64,000 nt of DNA from Planctomycetaceae bacterium (GTDB lineage Bacteria; Planctomycetota; Planctomycetia; Pirellulales; UBA1268), in NCBI GenBank assembly GCA_005789975.1, contig SXWC01000132.1:6267-70266 (forward strand). Direction: 5' to 3'. Made by a program: the position numbers and the translations under genes. Positions 17,660 through 26,170 of the stretch are shown piece by piece (positions within the stretch are counted from its first letter, which is position 1; every line of letters begins with the position of its first letter). Under the pieces are notes generated by a model. The model was not told where the DNA came from and ran no database searches. It was given only the letters and a program-made list of their open reading frames with translations.

Positions 17660-17694
17660 AAAAACGCCGCGCATCCTCCTGCGGTGGCGTTTTT
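17660..17694 (+). terminator. Rho-independent terminator after the DUF983 gene
   Basis: A 9-bp stem pairs AAAAACGCC (17660-17668) with GGCGTTTTT (17686-17694), with further GC pairs inside, and ends in a T-run. It lies 40 bases after the DUF983 stop. The A-tract on the other side would let it work in both directions. Confidence 0.8.
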
Positions 17695-17717
17695 CTCGCG
17701 TCGGCACCGCTCAGGGG

Positions 17718-17953
17718 TGACCCCTCCCCAGTTTTTGTACCAGTGCTCATGAGAGCGTTGGGGAACAGTCCGCGTGGTGTGTCGGAGGGAATGGCGTAGC
17801 ACCGACCGGAGACACACCACGCGACGCCGCCGGGAACGCCCCGGAGGCCTTATCGTCCAGCCCGGCAACGAACGCCGCCGGGGTCAGCCACTTCAGGCCA
17901 CCGTGCGGGCGAGGATGATGATTGGCGAGGGCGGCGCCTATCTGCTCCAGCAA
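17718..17953 (-). mobile_element. IS3-family 3' end with transposase C-terminus (copy 1, truncated)
   Basis: The outer end begins TGACCCCTCCCC at 17718, and the encoded tail (RPHGGLKWLTPAAFVAGLDD, stop at 17747) matches the tail of the copy at 20357 almost residue for residue. This is the final third of an IS3-family OrfB (rve) integrase. Only about 60 residues survive and no DDE residue is included. The other boundary, near 17925-17953, abuts the HicA remnant. Same orientation as copy 2. Confidence 0.75.
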
Positions 17954-17959
17954 CCCGTT

Positions 17960-18175
17960 TCAGGCATCAACGAGTTCCTCGGCCGTGATCCGGATGTCGC
18001 GGGCGATCTGCCCGAGCAGGATCGGCGAAATGTCGCGTCCTTGATGGAATGGCACGGTCGTGCATCGGCCGTCCAAGTGGCGAAACTGTGAGACCTGTTT
18101 CCGGAAACCATTCGATGATCGCAGTGAATGTTCGCATGGGGTCTCCTTCGTCGTGACTAACTCCCCGTACAGCAT
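17960..18175 (-). pseudogene. HicA-like toxin remnant
   Basis: The C-terminal 50 residues match the HicA pattern well: FRHLDGRCTTVPFHQGRDISP, then LLGQIARDIRITAEELVDA, i.e. the dsRBD-like fold with the strand that carries the toxin's RNA-binding surface. The expected active-site Gly-Ser-His is altered to VSQF, and the N-terminal 20 residues are unrelated to the family, suggesting a deletion or frameshift. No HicB antitoxin is seen on either side. The IS3 fragment lies only 6 bases downstream, so disruption by transposition is likely. Confidence 0.6.
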
Positions 18176-18301
18176 CCGGAACGGCCCAGCAGCGGCGGGC
18201 TGCAGTCGAGTGGAAACGGCGGCTTTCTTGATCGGGACACTCGCCTCATGTCCGCTCGGAATCGAACGAAGATGCTTCCTTGATCGTGTCCCGGAGAACG
18301 T

Positions 18302-18592
18302 TCAGCTCTGCTGGATCGACACGAGCACCGTGTCGGCCATTTCACGGGCGGCCTGCACGGCGGCCTCGTTGGGTGTGAATGCGTTGATCACGGTGGCGGA
18401 GCCTCCGTCGGAGTCCATCGACACCACTGTCACCATCACGCCCGCGCCGTAGTGGTTGCCGCCGATGGTGATCTTGCCGGGCTGGAGCGGGTCGAAAATC
18501 TCGAAGCCGGCGTTCACGAGCACCTGCTGGGCCACCTGGAGGGCCGCGAGCGGCGGGAGATAGCACTTGTAGCCATAGACGAAGCAGAACAT
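18302..18592 (-). CDS. Hypothetical protein of 96 residues
   Basis: The ATG at 18592 has a strong GGAGGAGA 8 bases upstream, so a real translation start is likely. The protein begins with an aromatic and Cys-containing block (MFCFVYGYKCYLPPL), then a helix, and a beta-strand region IGGNHYGAGVMVTVV, ending in a helix. No signal peptide, no family recognised. Immediately upstream (18611-18675) lies one arm of the 57-bp inverted repeat whose other arm is at 21309-21365, so the gene borders the transposon-rich segment and may have come with it. Confidence 0.6.
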   Translation of the reverse strand: MFCFVYGYKCYLPPLAALQVAQQVLVNAGFEIFDPLQPGKITIGGNHYGAGVMVTVVSMDSDGGSATVINAFTPNEAAVQAAREMADTVLVSIQQS

Positions 18593-18618
18593 CGGATGGT
18601 CTCCTCCACGGAAGGTTA

Positions 18619-18675
18619 GGTCGGCCAATGGCACTTCGGCAAGCGGCGGCCGAGCGGGGCGGATCACGAGGAGCA
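18619..18675 (+). repeat. 57-bp inverted repeat, left arm
   Basis: This segment matches the reverse complement of 21309-21365 with about three mismatches; the match weakens but continues to 18611/21373. The two arms bracket 2.6 kb of transposon fragments. It may be the terminal repeats of a composite or decayed element, or two independent copies of one sequence. Confidence 0.7.
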
Positions 18676-18723
18676 ACAGCCGGAACCGATCGGGCTGGAT
18701 GCGGCCCGATTGTGGAGGTGCCG

Positions 18724-18812
18724 AGGTGCTGATTGATCGCTGGCGGAAGGCCTACAACACGGTCCGACCGCACAGCTCACGGGGGTACCGGCCCCCGGCC
18801 CCGGAGTCGTGC
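18724..18812 (+). mobile_element. Scrap of another IS3-family transposase (OrfB C-terminus)
   Basis: The plus frame reads VLIDRWRKAYNTVRPHSSRGY then RPPAPES, the well-known C-terminal signature of a second IS3 subgroup (NTVRPHSSLGYRPPAPE). Nothing upstream continues it, and at about 18806 it runs directly into the IS66 fragment, so this is a junction between two decayed elements. Confidence 0.7.
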
Positions 18813-19840
18813 CGCCCAAACTCGTGGTGCGGCGGACCGGCATTCCGACACTCGCCTGCCCGAAGGCGCCGGAGTGCGGTGTGGTCGAGGCGCCTCGTCC
18901 CGTGGGCCTGGTCGAGGGCAACCGGTACGACACGAGTGTGGCGACCGAGATCATGGTGGCGAAGTACGCCTACCACGTTCCCGTGTATCGCCAGCAGGAC
19001 TTGTTCGCGTCGTGCGGCTGGACGCCCGCGCGGAGCACGCTGCTGAACGTCCTGGAAGCGGCCGCCCATCTCATCCACCCCTTGGTCGCGCACCTCCGGG
19101 AGGTGGTGCGGGCGGGGCCGATCATCGGCACCGACGACACGACGGTGACGCTCGTCGTGAAGGACACCCCGCCGCCCCTCGATCCAGATGACCCGAAAGC
19201 CGCTCGTGCCCGCGAAGTGATCGCGGCAGCGCAGGGGGAGCTGCGCGGCAGCATCACGGCGCGGATGTGGGTGTATCGCAGCGTCACGGCGCCGATCAAC
19301 GTGTTCGACTTCACGGTCAGCCGTCACCGGGACGGCCCGGAGCTGTTCCTGGACGGCTTCGCGGGCATTCTCATGGCCGACTGCTACTCGGGCTACGAGG
19401 CGGTGCCCACGAGGAGCGACGGGTAGATCGTCCGCGGAGCCTGCGTGGCGCATGCCAGACGCAAGGTCTTCAATGCTCGGGACAACCATCCGGCGCACGC
19501 CTCCATGCTCCTGGCGATGCTCCAGGAGCTCTATGACATCGAAGACCGGGCGAAGACGCTCACGCCGCCTGACCGCCAGCAGCTCCGGCATGCCGAGGCG
19601 CGGCCGATCTGGATGCGGATGCAGGAGTATCTCGGCAACGAGGCCGTCTCCAACGTGATGCCGAAGGAGCCCTTCGGGCAGGCACTGACTTACCTGCGGA
19701 ACCAGTTCGACCATCTGCTCGTCTATCTGGACGATGGCCTGATGCCGATCGACAACAACGGGACCGAGCAGCTGATGAAGCAGGTGGCCCTGGGAAGAAA
19801 AAACTGGATGTTCATCGGGCGCGTCGCGCCGGATTCAGTT
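18806..19840 (+). pseudogene. IS66-family transposase (TnpC) remnant, interrupted by an in-frame stop
   Basis: About 345 residues in one frame match IS66 TnpC: RYDTSVATEIMVAKYAYHVP then VYRQQDLF, the catalytic-core IIGTDDTTV, MADCYSGYEAV, and, after a TAG at 19424-19426, VAHARRKVF, LVYLDDGLMPIDNN, TEQLMKQVALGRKNWMF. The TAG sits between two conserved blocks, so the copy is dead unless read through. The N-terminal zinc-finger part is missing and the C-terminus runs into unrelated sequence at about 19840. No TnpA or TnpB genes accompany it. Confidence 0.85.
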
Positions 19841-20281
19841 TTGGTCCGGCTGGTTCTTGCTCGCAGACTGGGCAATGCAGTCGGCCCACTCCAGGTACAT
19901 CTTCCGCATTTCAGGACGAGTGGACGGGTCAGCGGCAAAGCCTCTTAATTGAGTTTCCAAGCCTGCGGGGTGAAGAGCTTCAATATGGAGCCCTACAGCA
20001 TCGCAAACATCATGCATGAACAAATCATCCGCGAGCGGGTAGAGTGCGACCATCAGCAGGCAGCCCTCGTAGGGATAACGGGATGCGAAGTGCTCAAGCA
20101 TCACCATTACCTTATCGACGCCCTCTTCCCGCTGGCCTGATTCCGGCGTGTGAAGATCGACAAGTTCGGCCACCACCGTTTCCGCCAGACCCGCTTCCAA
20201 AATGGCTTTCGTGACGACCGGCTCACCACTGCCAGCCAGTTCTGCGGCGACGAGTCGCGCCCTCTCCAGATCATGTTGCAT
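19835..20281 (-). CDS. Hypothetical protein of 148 residues
   Basis: An acidic, helix-rich protein with no recognised family. Features include an N-terminal amphipathic region (LERARLVAAELAGSGEPVVT), a central VDKVMVMLEHFASRYPYEG block and a C-terminal YLEWADCIAQSA helix. GAGG lies about 10 bases before the ATG at 20281. Its last codons touch the broken IS66 end, so the 3' end of the gene may have been redrawn by the insertion. The composition looks like small immunity or regulatory proteins, but that is only an impression. Confidence 0.55.
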   Translation of the reverse strand: MQHDLERARLVAAELAGSGEPVVTKAILEAGLAETVVAELVDLHTPESGQREEGVDKVMVMLEHFASRYPYEGCLLMVALYPLADDLFMHDVCDAVGLHIEALHPAGLETQLRGFAADPSTRPEMRKMYLEWADCIAQSASKNQPDQN

Positions 20282-20356
20282 CGCTGTTGCCTCGCCTACC
20301 AGATAACAGGAATGTGGGTTGCGCTGCGGACGACAGACGGGTTGCCCAGGTCATCG

Positions 20357-20888
20357 TGACCCCCTCCCGGTTTCTGTACCAGTGCTCATGAGAGAGTTGG
20401 GGAACAGTCCGCGTGGTGTGTCGGAGGGAGGGGCGTAGCCCCGACCGGAGACACACCACGCGACGCCGCCGGGACCGCCCCGGAGGCCGTATCGTCCAGC
20501 CCGGCAATGAACGCCGCCGGGGTCATCCACTTCAGGCCGCCATGCGGCCGCCTGTGGTTGTAGTCCATCCGCCACTGGTCGAGAACGACCCGAGCCTCAG
20601 GCAGGCTCAGGAACAGCTCACGGTCGAGTAGCTCGTCCCGAAGCCTGCCGTTGAAGCTCTCCACGTAGCCGTTCTCCCAGGGGCTTGCCTTCTGGATGTA
20701 GAGCGTGCGAACGCACGCTCTCGCCAGCCACTCCTGGATCTCCTTGGCAACGAACTCCGGCCCGTTGTCGCTGCGCAGATGCTCTGGTGCTCCCCGCACG
20801 GCGAACAAGTACTGCAGCGTCATGATCACGTAGCGGCTCAGTCCGCTGTCGTTGCGCGATCGCGGAAGCTCGAGGACAATCGGCATCT
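20357..20888 (-). mobile_element. IS3-family 3' part with transposase OrfB fragment (copy 2)
   Basis: The outer end begins TGACCCCCTCCC at 20357. The OrfB fragment (stop at 20386) retains the rve core: HLRSDNGPEF (second catalytic Asp), then ASPWENGYVESFNGRLRDE with the catalytic Glu, then the RPHGGLKWMTP tail. The first Asp and the helix-turn-helix OrfA are missing; the sequence departs from the family near 20888. It is a near-identical direct repeat of the copy at 17718 over their last 200 bases. Confidence 0.85.
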
Positions 20889-21371
20889 GCGCGTAGGGCG
20901 CGCTCTCTGGAAGGCGTGGCTCTCGGCCGAAAAGGCGAGGGCTGGATCAGGGCAGGATCATGCCTGTCCTTTTGCGCTCTCCGGCGAGTTCGCCGGTGAA
21001 GGTGCCCTGGCTGACAGGCACGTAGCCGGGAATGTCGATCGCTGGGGTTCCGTCAGACGCATCGGCCGCAGCAATCGGCCAACGGGCAGCGGCGGGAATG
21101 CCGTTCTTGCTTCAGCCGTGCCGAGTCCCAGCCCAGCGGCTCGAGTTTCGGCTGACCGAGGGATCGTGCCTGTCCTTTTTCTCGCCTTTCCCCGTGACTG
21201 AATCGGCGTGAAGATCAGATTCGTGGCCCGCCCACCGACTGGGGCGAGATTGTGCAAGCCCACGACGACCGGGCAATCTTTCGAGCGTCGCCCGACCAGC
21301 TCTGCGGCTGCTCCTCATGATCCTCCCCGCTCGGCCGACGCTTGCCGAAGTGCCATTGGCCGACCCGTCCT
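20889..21371. other. Gene-free stretch between the IS3 fragment and the FkbM gene
   Basis: No gene recognised in about 480 bases. Two similar 14-base blocks occur at about 20957 and 21165 (GATCATGCCTGTCC and GATCGTGCCTGTCC), and the last 60 bases are the right arm of the inverted repeat shared with 18619. It is probably decayed mobile DNA. Confidence 0.5.
21309..21365 (-). repeat. 57-bp inverted repeat, right arm
   Basis: Reverse-complement match to 18619-18675 with about three mismatches, ending 6 bases before the stop codon of the FkbM methyltransferase gene. It marks the right edge of the transposon-rich segment. Confidence 0.7.
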
Positions 21372-22229
21372 TCAGTCGGCAGGCCACGCGAGTGCCGCCG
21401 CGAGTTCTGAGGCCGAACGCCGCGCGGTCAGCAGGTAGTTGCGGCCGCGATCACCCCCGGCCGCGGCGGCATCGACGTCAACGTCGAGAACAGTGCCGGC
21501 CGCCTCGTCGATCGCGAAGCAGCGGTAGCCGACGGGGAGCATCGCCCGCGACTGTTCGAGCGCCGCACGGGAGTTGGCCTCGAGGAGGATGTCCGTCCCG
21601 CCGGCCGCGAGGATTCCCGGCATCCCCGCCAGAACCTCGGGTTCCGCCCCCTCGACATCGATCTTGATGAGGTCGGGCCGCAGCACGGAAAGACGTTCCG
21701 GCAACGAGTCGAGGGCGACCCCCTGGACCGTCACCGGCTCCCCGTTTTTCTTCGCCGTGGAGTGCACGGAGGAAAGGATGCCATCGGCCGCATAACGCTC
21801 GTAAAGCACCGTCGTGCCGGTGGCGCGGGCGGCTACGGCGTGCACGCACGCGATCCGCGGTTCCAAGCCGTTGAGTGCGACGTTGCGGACGAGCCGCGCG
21901 TGGTTGCGGCCGCATCCTTCGATGCAGACCACGTGACAGCGGTCCGAACTGGTCGCGGCAAGCAGGCCGTAGATGCCCGTATAGGCCCCGACGTCGAACG
22001 CCTGCCTGGCTTCGGCGGCGAGGGCGGACCAGAGCCGCAGCGACGTGGGCTCCCAACCGGAGAAGAACCCGGCCCAGTGCAGGGTTTTCACGACGGTGTC
22101 GTCGTTTTCCGAATGCATGACGAACGGCCGGTGCCGGCATGGCAGCCGGATGGGAATCCCGCCGTGCAACGGGTGGGCGTCCCAGAAAGCCAGCCGCTGC
22201 CGCAGCGTGAACGCCGCATTGAAATCCAT
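21372..22229 (-). CDS. FkbM family methyltransferase
   Basis: 285 residues. The SAM-binding region begins with AFDVGAYTGIYGLLAA (motif I), the acidic end of strand 2 is VVCIEG, and the FkbM-specific block LIKIDVEGAEPEVLAGM follows at about 190. It methylates sugar or similar hydroxyl groups; in glycan clusters FkbM enzymes cap or decorate sugars. The ATG at 22229 has GGGAG 6 bases upstream; a further ATG at 22271 is less likely. It is divergent from the glycosyltransferase gene at 22348, leaving about 120 bases for a shared promoter region. Confidence 0.87.
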   Translation of the reverse strand: MDFNAAFTLRQRLAFWDAHPLHGGIPIRLPCRHRPFVMHSENDDTVVKTLHWAGFFSGWEPTSLRLWSALAAEARQAFDVGAYTGIYGLLAATSSDRCHVVCIEGCGRNHARLVRNVALNGLEPRIACVHAVAARATGTTVLYERYAADGILSSVHSTAKKNGEPVTVQGVALDSLPERLSVLRPDLIKIDVEGAEPEVLAGMPGILAAGGTDILLEANSRAALEQSRAMLPVGYRCFAIDEAAGTVLDVDVDAAAAGGDRGRNYLLTARRSASELAAALAWPAD

Positions 22230-22347
22230 GGGGACTCCCGACTGGTCATGCTCGACGGACGCCGCCACCAACGCGACCTTGAAGCATCCGTCCGCGGCCC
22301 CCTATTCTTCCCATGAAGCGGGACAACGCAAGCACGCGGAATGGGAC

Positions 22348-23052
22348 ATGAAGCTCGGCATTCTCTCGGGGCACTATCCGGGCGTTCGGTTCAACTCCCA
22401 GATCAATCACAAGTGCTACGCCGACGCCCACGGCTATCACTTCATCTTCAACGGCTCCCCGGAGCGGGATCGCCGCCGGTACTTCAGCAAGATCGAGACG
22501 ATCCTCCGCTATCTGCGGCTGTTCGACTGGATATTCTGGATCGACGACGACGCCTATTTCACCGACTTCCGCATCCCCCTGACCCGCTTCCTGGACGAGG
22601 CCCCGGGCGCCGAGTTCGTGATCTGCAAAAGCCCCTCGACCAAGACGCTGTTCACGAAGTTCTCGTCGGGACAGTTCCTCCTGCAAAACACGCCGCGGGC
22701 CCACGAGTTCCTTCACGCCGTCCTGGCGGTCGATCTCGCGGTCGTCAAGGCGGCCTGGCGGGACGATCTGGGCTACTTCACCCGCGGCGACCAGGACGCG
22801 ATGGTGCACCTCGTCGAAACCGACCCGCGATTCAGCGGCGGGTTTTGCCGAATCCTCGACCACAACCGCTTCAACAATCGGGATTTCGAGTACGTCCGCT
22901 CGCTCGACGAGCACTTCCTGGTGCATTTCACCGGCCGCACCAAGCGTCAATCGATGCAGGAGTTTGTGGAGCGACTCGGTGCGAACTCCTTCCTGACACC
23001 GGAGTCGGCGCTCTCCCAACTGAGGATCGAAAACTCCGACGAGCCCGCGTGA
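22348..23052 (+). CDS. Galactosyl transferase GMA12/MNN10-like glycosyltransferase
   Basis: 234 residues, GT-A fold. It opens with LGILSGHYPG, has the metal-binding WIDDDAYF (Asp66-Asp68), and a late GDQDAMVHLV helix followed by HFTGR, the pattern of the GT34-like family. It would transfer a hexose from a nucleotide sugar onto a growing glycan at the cytoplasmic face. First gene of a rightward run (22348-28262) with gaps of 2-43 bases or small overlaps, so probably one operon. The start at 22348 was preferred to the upstream ATG because the family begins at this strand. Confidence 0.8.
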   Translation: MKLGILSGHYPGVRFNSQINHKCYADAHGYHFIFNGSPERDRRRYFSKIETILRYLRLFDWIFWIDDDAYFTDFRIPLTRFLDEAPGAEFVICKSPSTKTLFTKFSSGQFLLQNTPRAHEFLHAVLAVDLAVVKAAWRDDLGYFTRGDQDAMVHLVETDPRFSGGFCRILDHNRFNNRDFEYVRSLDEHFLVHFTGRTKRQSMQEFVERLGANSFLTPESALSQLRIENSDEPA

Positions 23053-23082
23053 GCGGGATTCGCCCCGCCGCCGGTCACGACG

Positions 23083-25308
23083 ATGAACTCCTCTCCTCGA
23101 GCACTGCCGCGTCCGACTGCCCGAGGCACGATCGCCGTTTCAGGCATCGTGCCGGCCTGCGAGCACGTCTTCAATCCGACAGTCTTCCGCTCTCCCGCCG
23201 GCATCGTCTCCCTGTTTCGTGGCGTGTCGGTCGATGGGGTGCGGAGGGTGTTTCGCTGCGAACTTGCGGCGGACTTTCGACCCACCGGCCCGCCGATCGA
23301 CTGGACGGCCGAACTGGCGGCCCGTGGCGACACGCCCGCCTGGGTAGCCGATCCCCGGACGTTTTCTTTTCAGGGGAGGCGGTTCGTCACGTTCAATACC
23401 GGCCACAGCCGACGGCCCAACGAGTTGTTCGTGGTCGAAGTCGACGACACCGGCCGGCCGACCGCGGCCCCGATCGCCGCGGAGCTGACGACAGGCCGAC
23501 GGCTGATCGAGAAAAACTGGGGCTTTTTTCCCTGCGGCGACCGGCTGTTCGCGATCTATGCACTCGATCCGCTGCTGATCCTCGCCTGCAGGTTCGACGG
23601 CGACCGCCTGATTTGTGAACCCGCCTGGCGGCACGACTGGCTGGCCGACCACCTTCGCGCCGCCTTCGGCCCGCTGCATGGCGGCACATGCCCCATGGCG
23701 GTCGGTGAGCGGCTCGTGACCGTGTTCCAGAGCCGGTGGCATGCCGCGGACGGATTCGAGTACGCCGGCAACATGCTGCAGCTGCAGCCCGAGCCGCCGT
23801 TCGCCCCTCTGGCCGTCGGACCATGGCCGCTGTTCATGCTCGACGACGGCGAACGGGCGGTGCAGCCCGTCCGGCGGCTCAACGCCCGCGTGGCGCACTG
23901 CCTCTATCCGGCCGGGCTCATCGACGGCCCGGGGGACGGCCAGCTCTCCATCACCTACGGCATCAACGACGTGGCCTGCGGTCATCGCACCTACGAGGCC
24001 GCGGATGTGCTCGCGCGACTCGTACCGCTCACTCGAATCAACGTCGTTCGCACGCTGCACACACCTTCCACCGCCGCCGCTTCACCCGCCGCCGCCGCTT
24101 GCCGATCGGCCGCGGTGCGGACGTTTCACTGGCGGCCACGCGCAGCCGTCCTCGGCACCCCGGCGGAACTCGCCTCGGGGCGCTTCGTGTTTGGCAACGT
24201 CGGCGACTCACTCCAGCGACATCTCAACGCCGCCCTGTTCGGCACACGAACGCTCCATGCCGAGCATGCCGAGCAGGCGGCCCCCCGGCTCCTCGGCGTT
24301 GGCTCGATCGCCCACCGGGCCCGGGCGGGCGACGTGATCTGGGGCAGCGGCTTCAAGGATCAGCCGCTCACGCTCACCGCCGCTGAGAAGGCGGCGATCG
24401 AGGTCCGTGCGGTCCGTGGCCCACTGACGGCGGATTACCTCTCCAGCAATGGCGTGGCAGTGCCGCCCGATGTCGCCTTCTTCGACCCGGGCCTGCTCGT
24501 GGCGGAGATCCTCCCCGATGAGATCGCCGCCTGCCGGCGGTCGTCCGGATCGCCCTGCGGGCTCTTGCTCGTGCCGCACTACAAAGACACGGCCGTGTGG
24601 CTCGACCGGTTCCCCGCGGCCGGTCGCCGTCTCCGGACGGTCGACTGCGATCTCTTCGTGATGCTCCGCGAGATGCTCGCCGCCGAACTCGTCGTATCCA
24701 GTTCACTCCACGGCATCATTCTGGCCGAGGCCCTGGGCGTGCCGGCGGTGCTCATGCGGCCTCCGGCAACGGAGCCGTTCGCCAAGTTCGAGGACTACTA
24801 CCTCGGGACCGGCCGGACCGCGTTTCCCGTGATCGACGACCCCGACGAGGCGACGCGGGTGCGGCCCGCCGAGCCTGTGAAGCCCCCGCGGGATTGGCGG
24901 CGTTCCGTTCCCGGCATCCACCAACTCGAATCCCGTGGGCTCACCGTTCCCATCCTGCCGCTCGACGGCCCGGCCGTCTGCCCGGCTGGCAGGGCCGAGG
25001 TCCTGCTCGAAGTGGGCAGGTTTGCCGGCGGACGCTTCGCCATCCGGGCGACACTCGCCGAACCAGGCGCCACGCGGCTCGTCTTTTCCATCGAGGGAAA
25101 TCCCCTTCACGACGTTTTGCTGTCGGCGGAAACCACGGTCCTGCCCTTCGACGGCCGTCTCCTGGAAGAACGGGGCGGCCTCGTGTTGCTCACGGCCACG
25201 CCGGCCGGCGGCCATGCGTCCCGAATACTGCTCTCCCCGGAGTTTCCGCCGGACAAGGAGCCCGGGGCCGCGGGCGGCGGTCCGCCTCCACGGCCCGCGC
25301 TGGCATAA
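23083..25308 (+). CDS. Fusion: GH130-like beta-propeller domain plus polysaccharide pyruvyl transferase
   Basis: 741 residues. Residues about 20-330 look like a five-bladed propeller of the GH43/GH130 type (FNPTVFRSP, WVADPRTFSF at 86, EKNWGFFPCGDR near 145, HGGTCPM near 199). Residues about 365-600 are a pyruvyl-transferase (WcaK/CsaB) domain: FVFGNVGDSLQRHL, GVGSIAHRA, WGSGFKD, RAVRGPLTADYL, and SSSLHGIILAEALGVP near 540. The final 120 residues form a separate beta-rich domain. Pyruvyl transferases add acidic ketals from PEP to sugars. Whether the propeller is catalytic or a sugar-binding module is unknown. Downstream GT2 gene starts 43 bases later. Confidence 0.78.
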   Translation: MNSSPRALPRPTARGTIAVSGIVPACEHVFNPTVFRSPAGIVSLFRGVSVDGVRRVFRCELAADFRPTGPPIDWTAELAARGDTPAWVADPRTFSFQGRRFVTFNTGHSRRPNELFVVEVDDTGRPTAAPIAAELTTGRRLIEKNWGFFPCGDRLFAIYALDPLLILACRFDGDRLICEPAWRHDWLADHLRAAFGPLHGGTCPMAVGERLVTVFQSRWHAADGFEYAGNMLQLQPEPPFAPLAVGPWPLFMLDDGERAVQPVRRLNARVAHCLYPAGLIDGPGDGQLSITYGINDVACGHRTYEAADVLARLVPLTRINVVRTLHTPSTAAASPAAAACRSAAVRTFHWRPRAAVLGTPAELASGRFVFGNVGDSLQRHLNAALFGTRTLHAEHAEQAAPRLLGVGSIAHRARAGDVIWGSGFKDQPLTLTAAEKAAIEVRAVRGPLTADYLSSNGVAVPPDVAFFDPGLLVAEILPDEIAACRRSSGSPCGLLLVPHYKDTAVWLDRFPAAGRRLRTVDCDLFVMLREMLAAELVVSSSLHGIILAEALGVPAVLMRPPATEPFAKFEDYYLGTGRTAFPVIDDPDEATRVRPAEPVKPPRDWRRSVPGIHQLESRGLTVPILPLDGPAVCPAGRAEVLLEVGRFAGGRFAIRATLAEPGATRLVFSIEGNPLHDVLLSAETTVLPFDGRLLEERGGLVLLTATPAGGHASRILLSPEFPPDKEPGAAGGGPPPRPALA

Positions 25309-25351
25309 TCAGCCATTCATCGACCGCTCCCGGATTCGCCCCGGAACGCGC

Positions 25352-26170
25352 ATGCGCATCATCGCCCTCATTGCCGTCTTCAATGAACGCCGCTTCATCG
25401 CCGGCTGCCTCGAGCACCTCTTCGCAGAGGGCGTCGAGGCCTACGTCATCGACAACGGCTCGACCGACGAAACCGCCGAGATCGCCCGACGGTACCTCGG
25501 CCATGGGCTCGTCGGCATGGAGTCCCTGCCGCGCGCGGAGCACTTCAGCCTCCCACGGGTGCTGGCCAGAAAGCAGGAACTGGCCGTCACGCTCGACGCC
25601 GACTGGTTCATCCATCACGACACCGACGAGATCCGCACGGCAGCAGAACCTGGCCACACGCTGGCCGAAGCGATCGCTCAGGCCGATGCCGCAGGATTCA
25701 ACGCGGTGAACTTCCTCGAGTTCACCTTCACGCCCACCATCGAGTCGCCCGATCACGACCATCCGCGATACCGCGACACGATGCGGTGGTACTACCCGTT
25801 TCTGCCGCAGTTTCCCCATCGCCTCAATGCCTGGAAGCGACAGGCTGGGGGCGTGAATCTCGTCGCTCATGCCGGACACCGCGTCGACTTCCCGGGGCTG
25901 CGGATGCACCCGGAGTCGCTCCATCTCGAGCACTACATGTTTCTGAGCCCGGATCATGCCATCGAAAAGTTCATCGAGACGCGGAAGTACGACCCGGCGA
26001 TGATCGAGAAGGGGTGGCATCGCTGGCGGTCGCGGCTCACGCCGGAGGACATCCGCCTTCCGGCGGCGGTGGAGCTCAAGGAACGGCGGCCCGGCCAGCC
26101 GCTCTGCCCGTTGAATCCTCGAACGAAACACGTGCTCGACCCGGCGTCCAGAGTCGGTGGCCCGCCATGA
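25352..26170 (+). CDS. Glycosyltransferase family 2 protein
   Basis: 272 residues. The GT-A nucleotide-binding strand MRIIALIAVFNERRF opens the protein, followed by IDNGSTDET and the metal site region DADWFIHHDTDE. The remainder has the FNAVNFLEFTF strand and a C-terminal His/Tyr-rich helix. It would add a sugar in the cytoplasm. The start at 25352 coincides with the first strand of the fold. The stop overlaps the next gene's start by 4 bases (ATGA), which implies translational coupling. Confidence 0.85.
   Translation: MRIIALIAVFNERRFIAGCLEHLFAEGVEAYVIDNGSTDETAEIARRYLGHGLVGMESLPRAEHFSLPRVLARKQELAVTLDADWFIHHDTDEIRTAAEPGHTLAEAIAQADAAGFNAVNFLEFTFTPTIESPDHDHPRYRDTMRWYYPFLPQFPHRLNAWKRQAGGVNLVAHAGHRVDFPGLRMHPESLHLEHYMFLSPDHAIEKFIETRKYDPAMIEKGWHRWRSRLTPEDIRLPAAVELKERRPGQPLCPLNPRTKHVLDPASRVGGPP

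Noticed and set aside
19424..19426. Programmed read-through or recoding of the IS66 transposase TAG
   Set aside because: The copy also lacks both ends, so simple decay is the better explanation.
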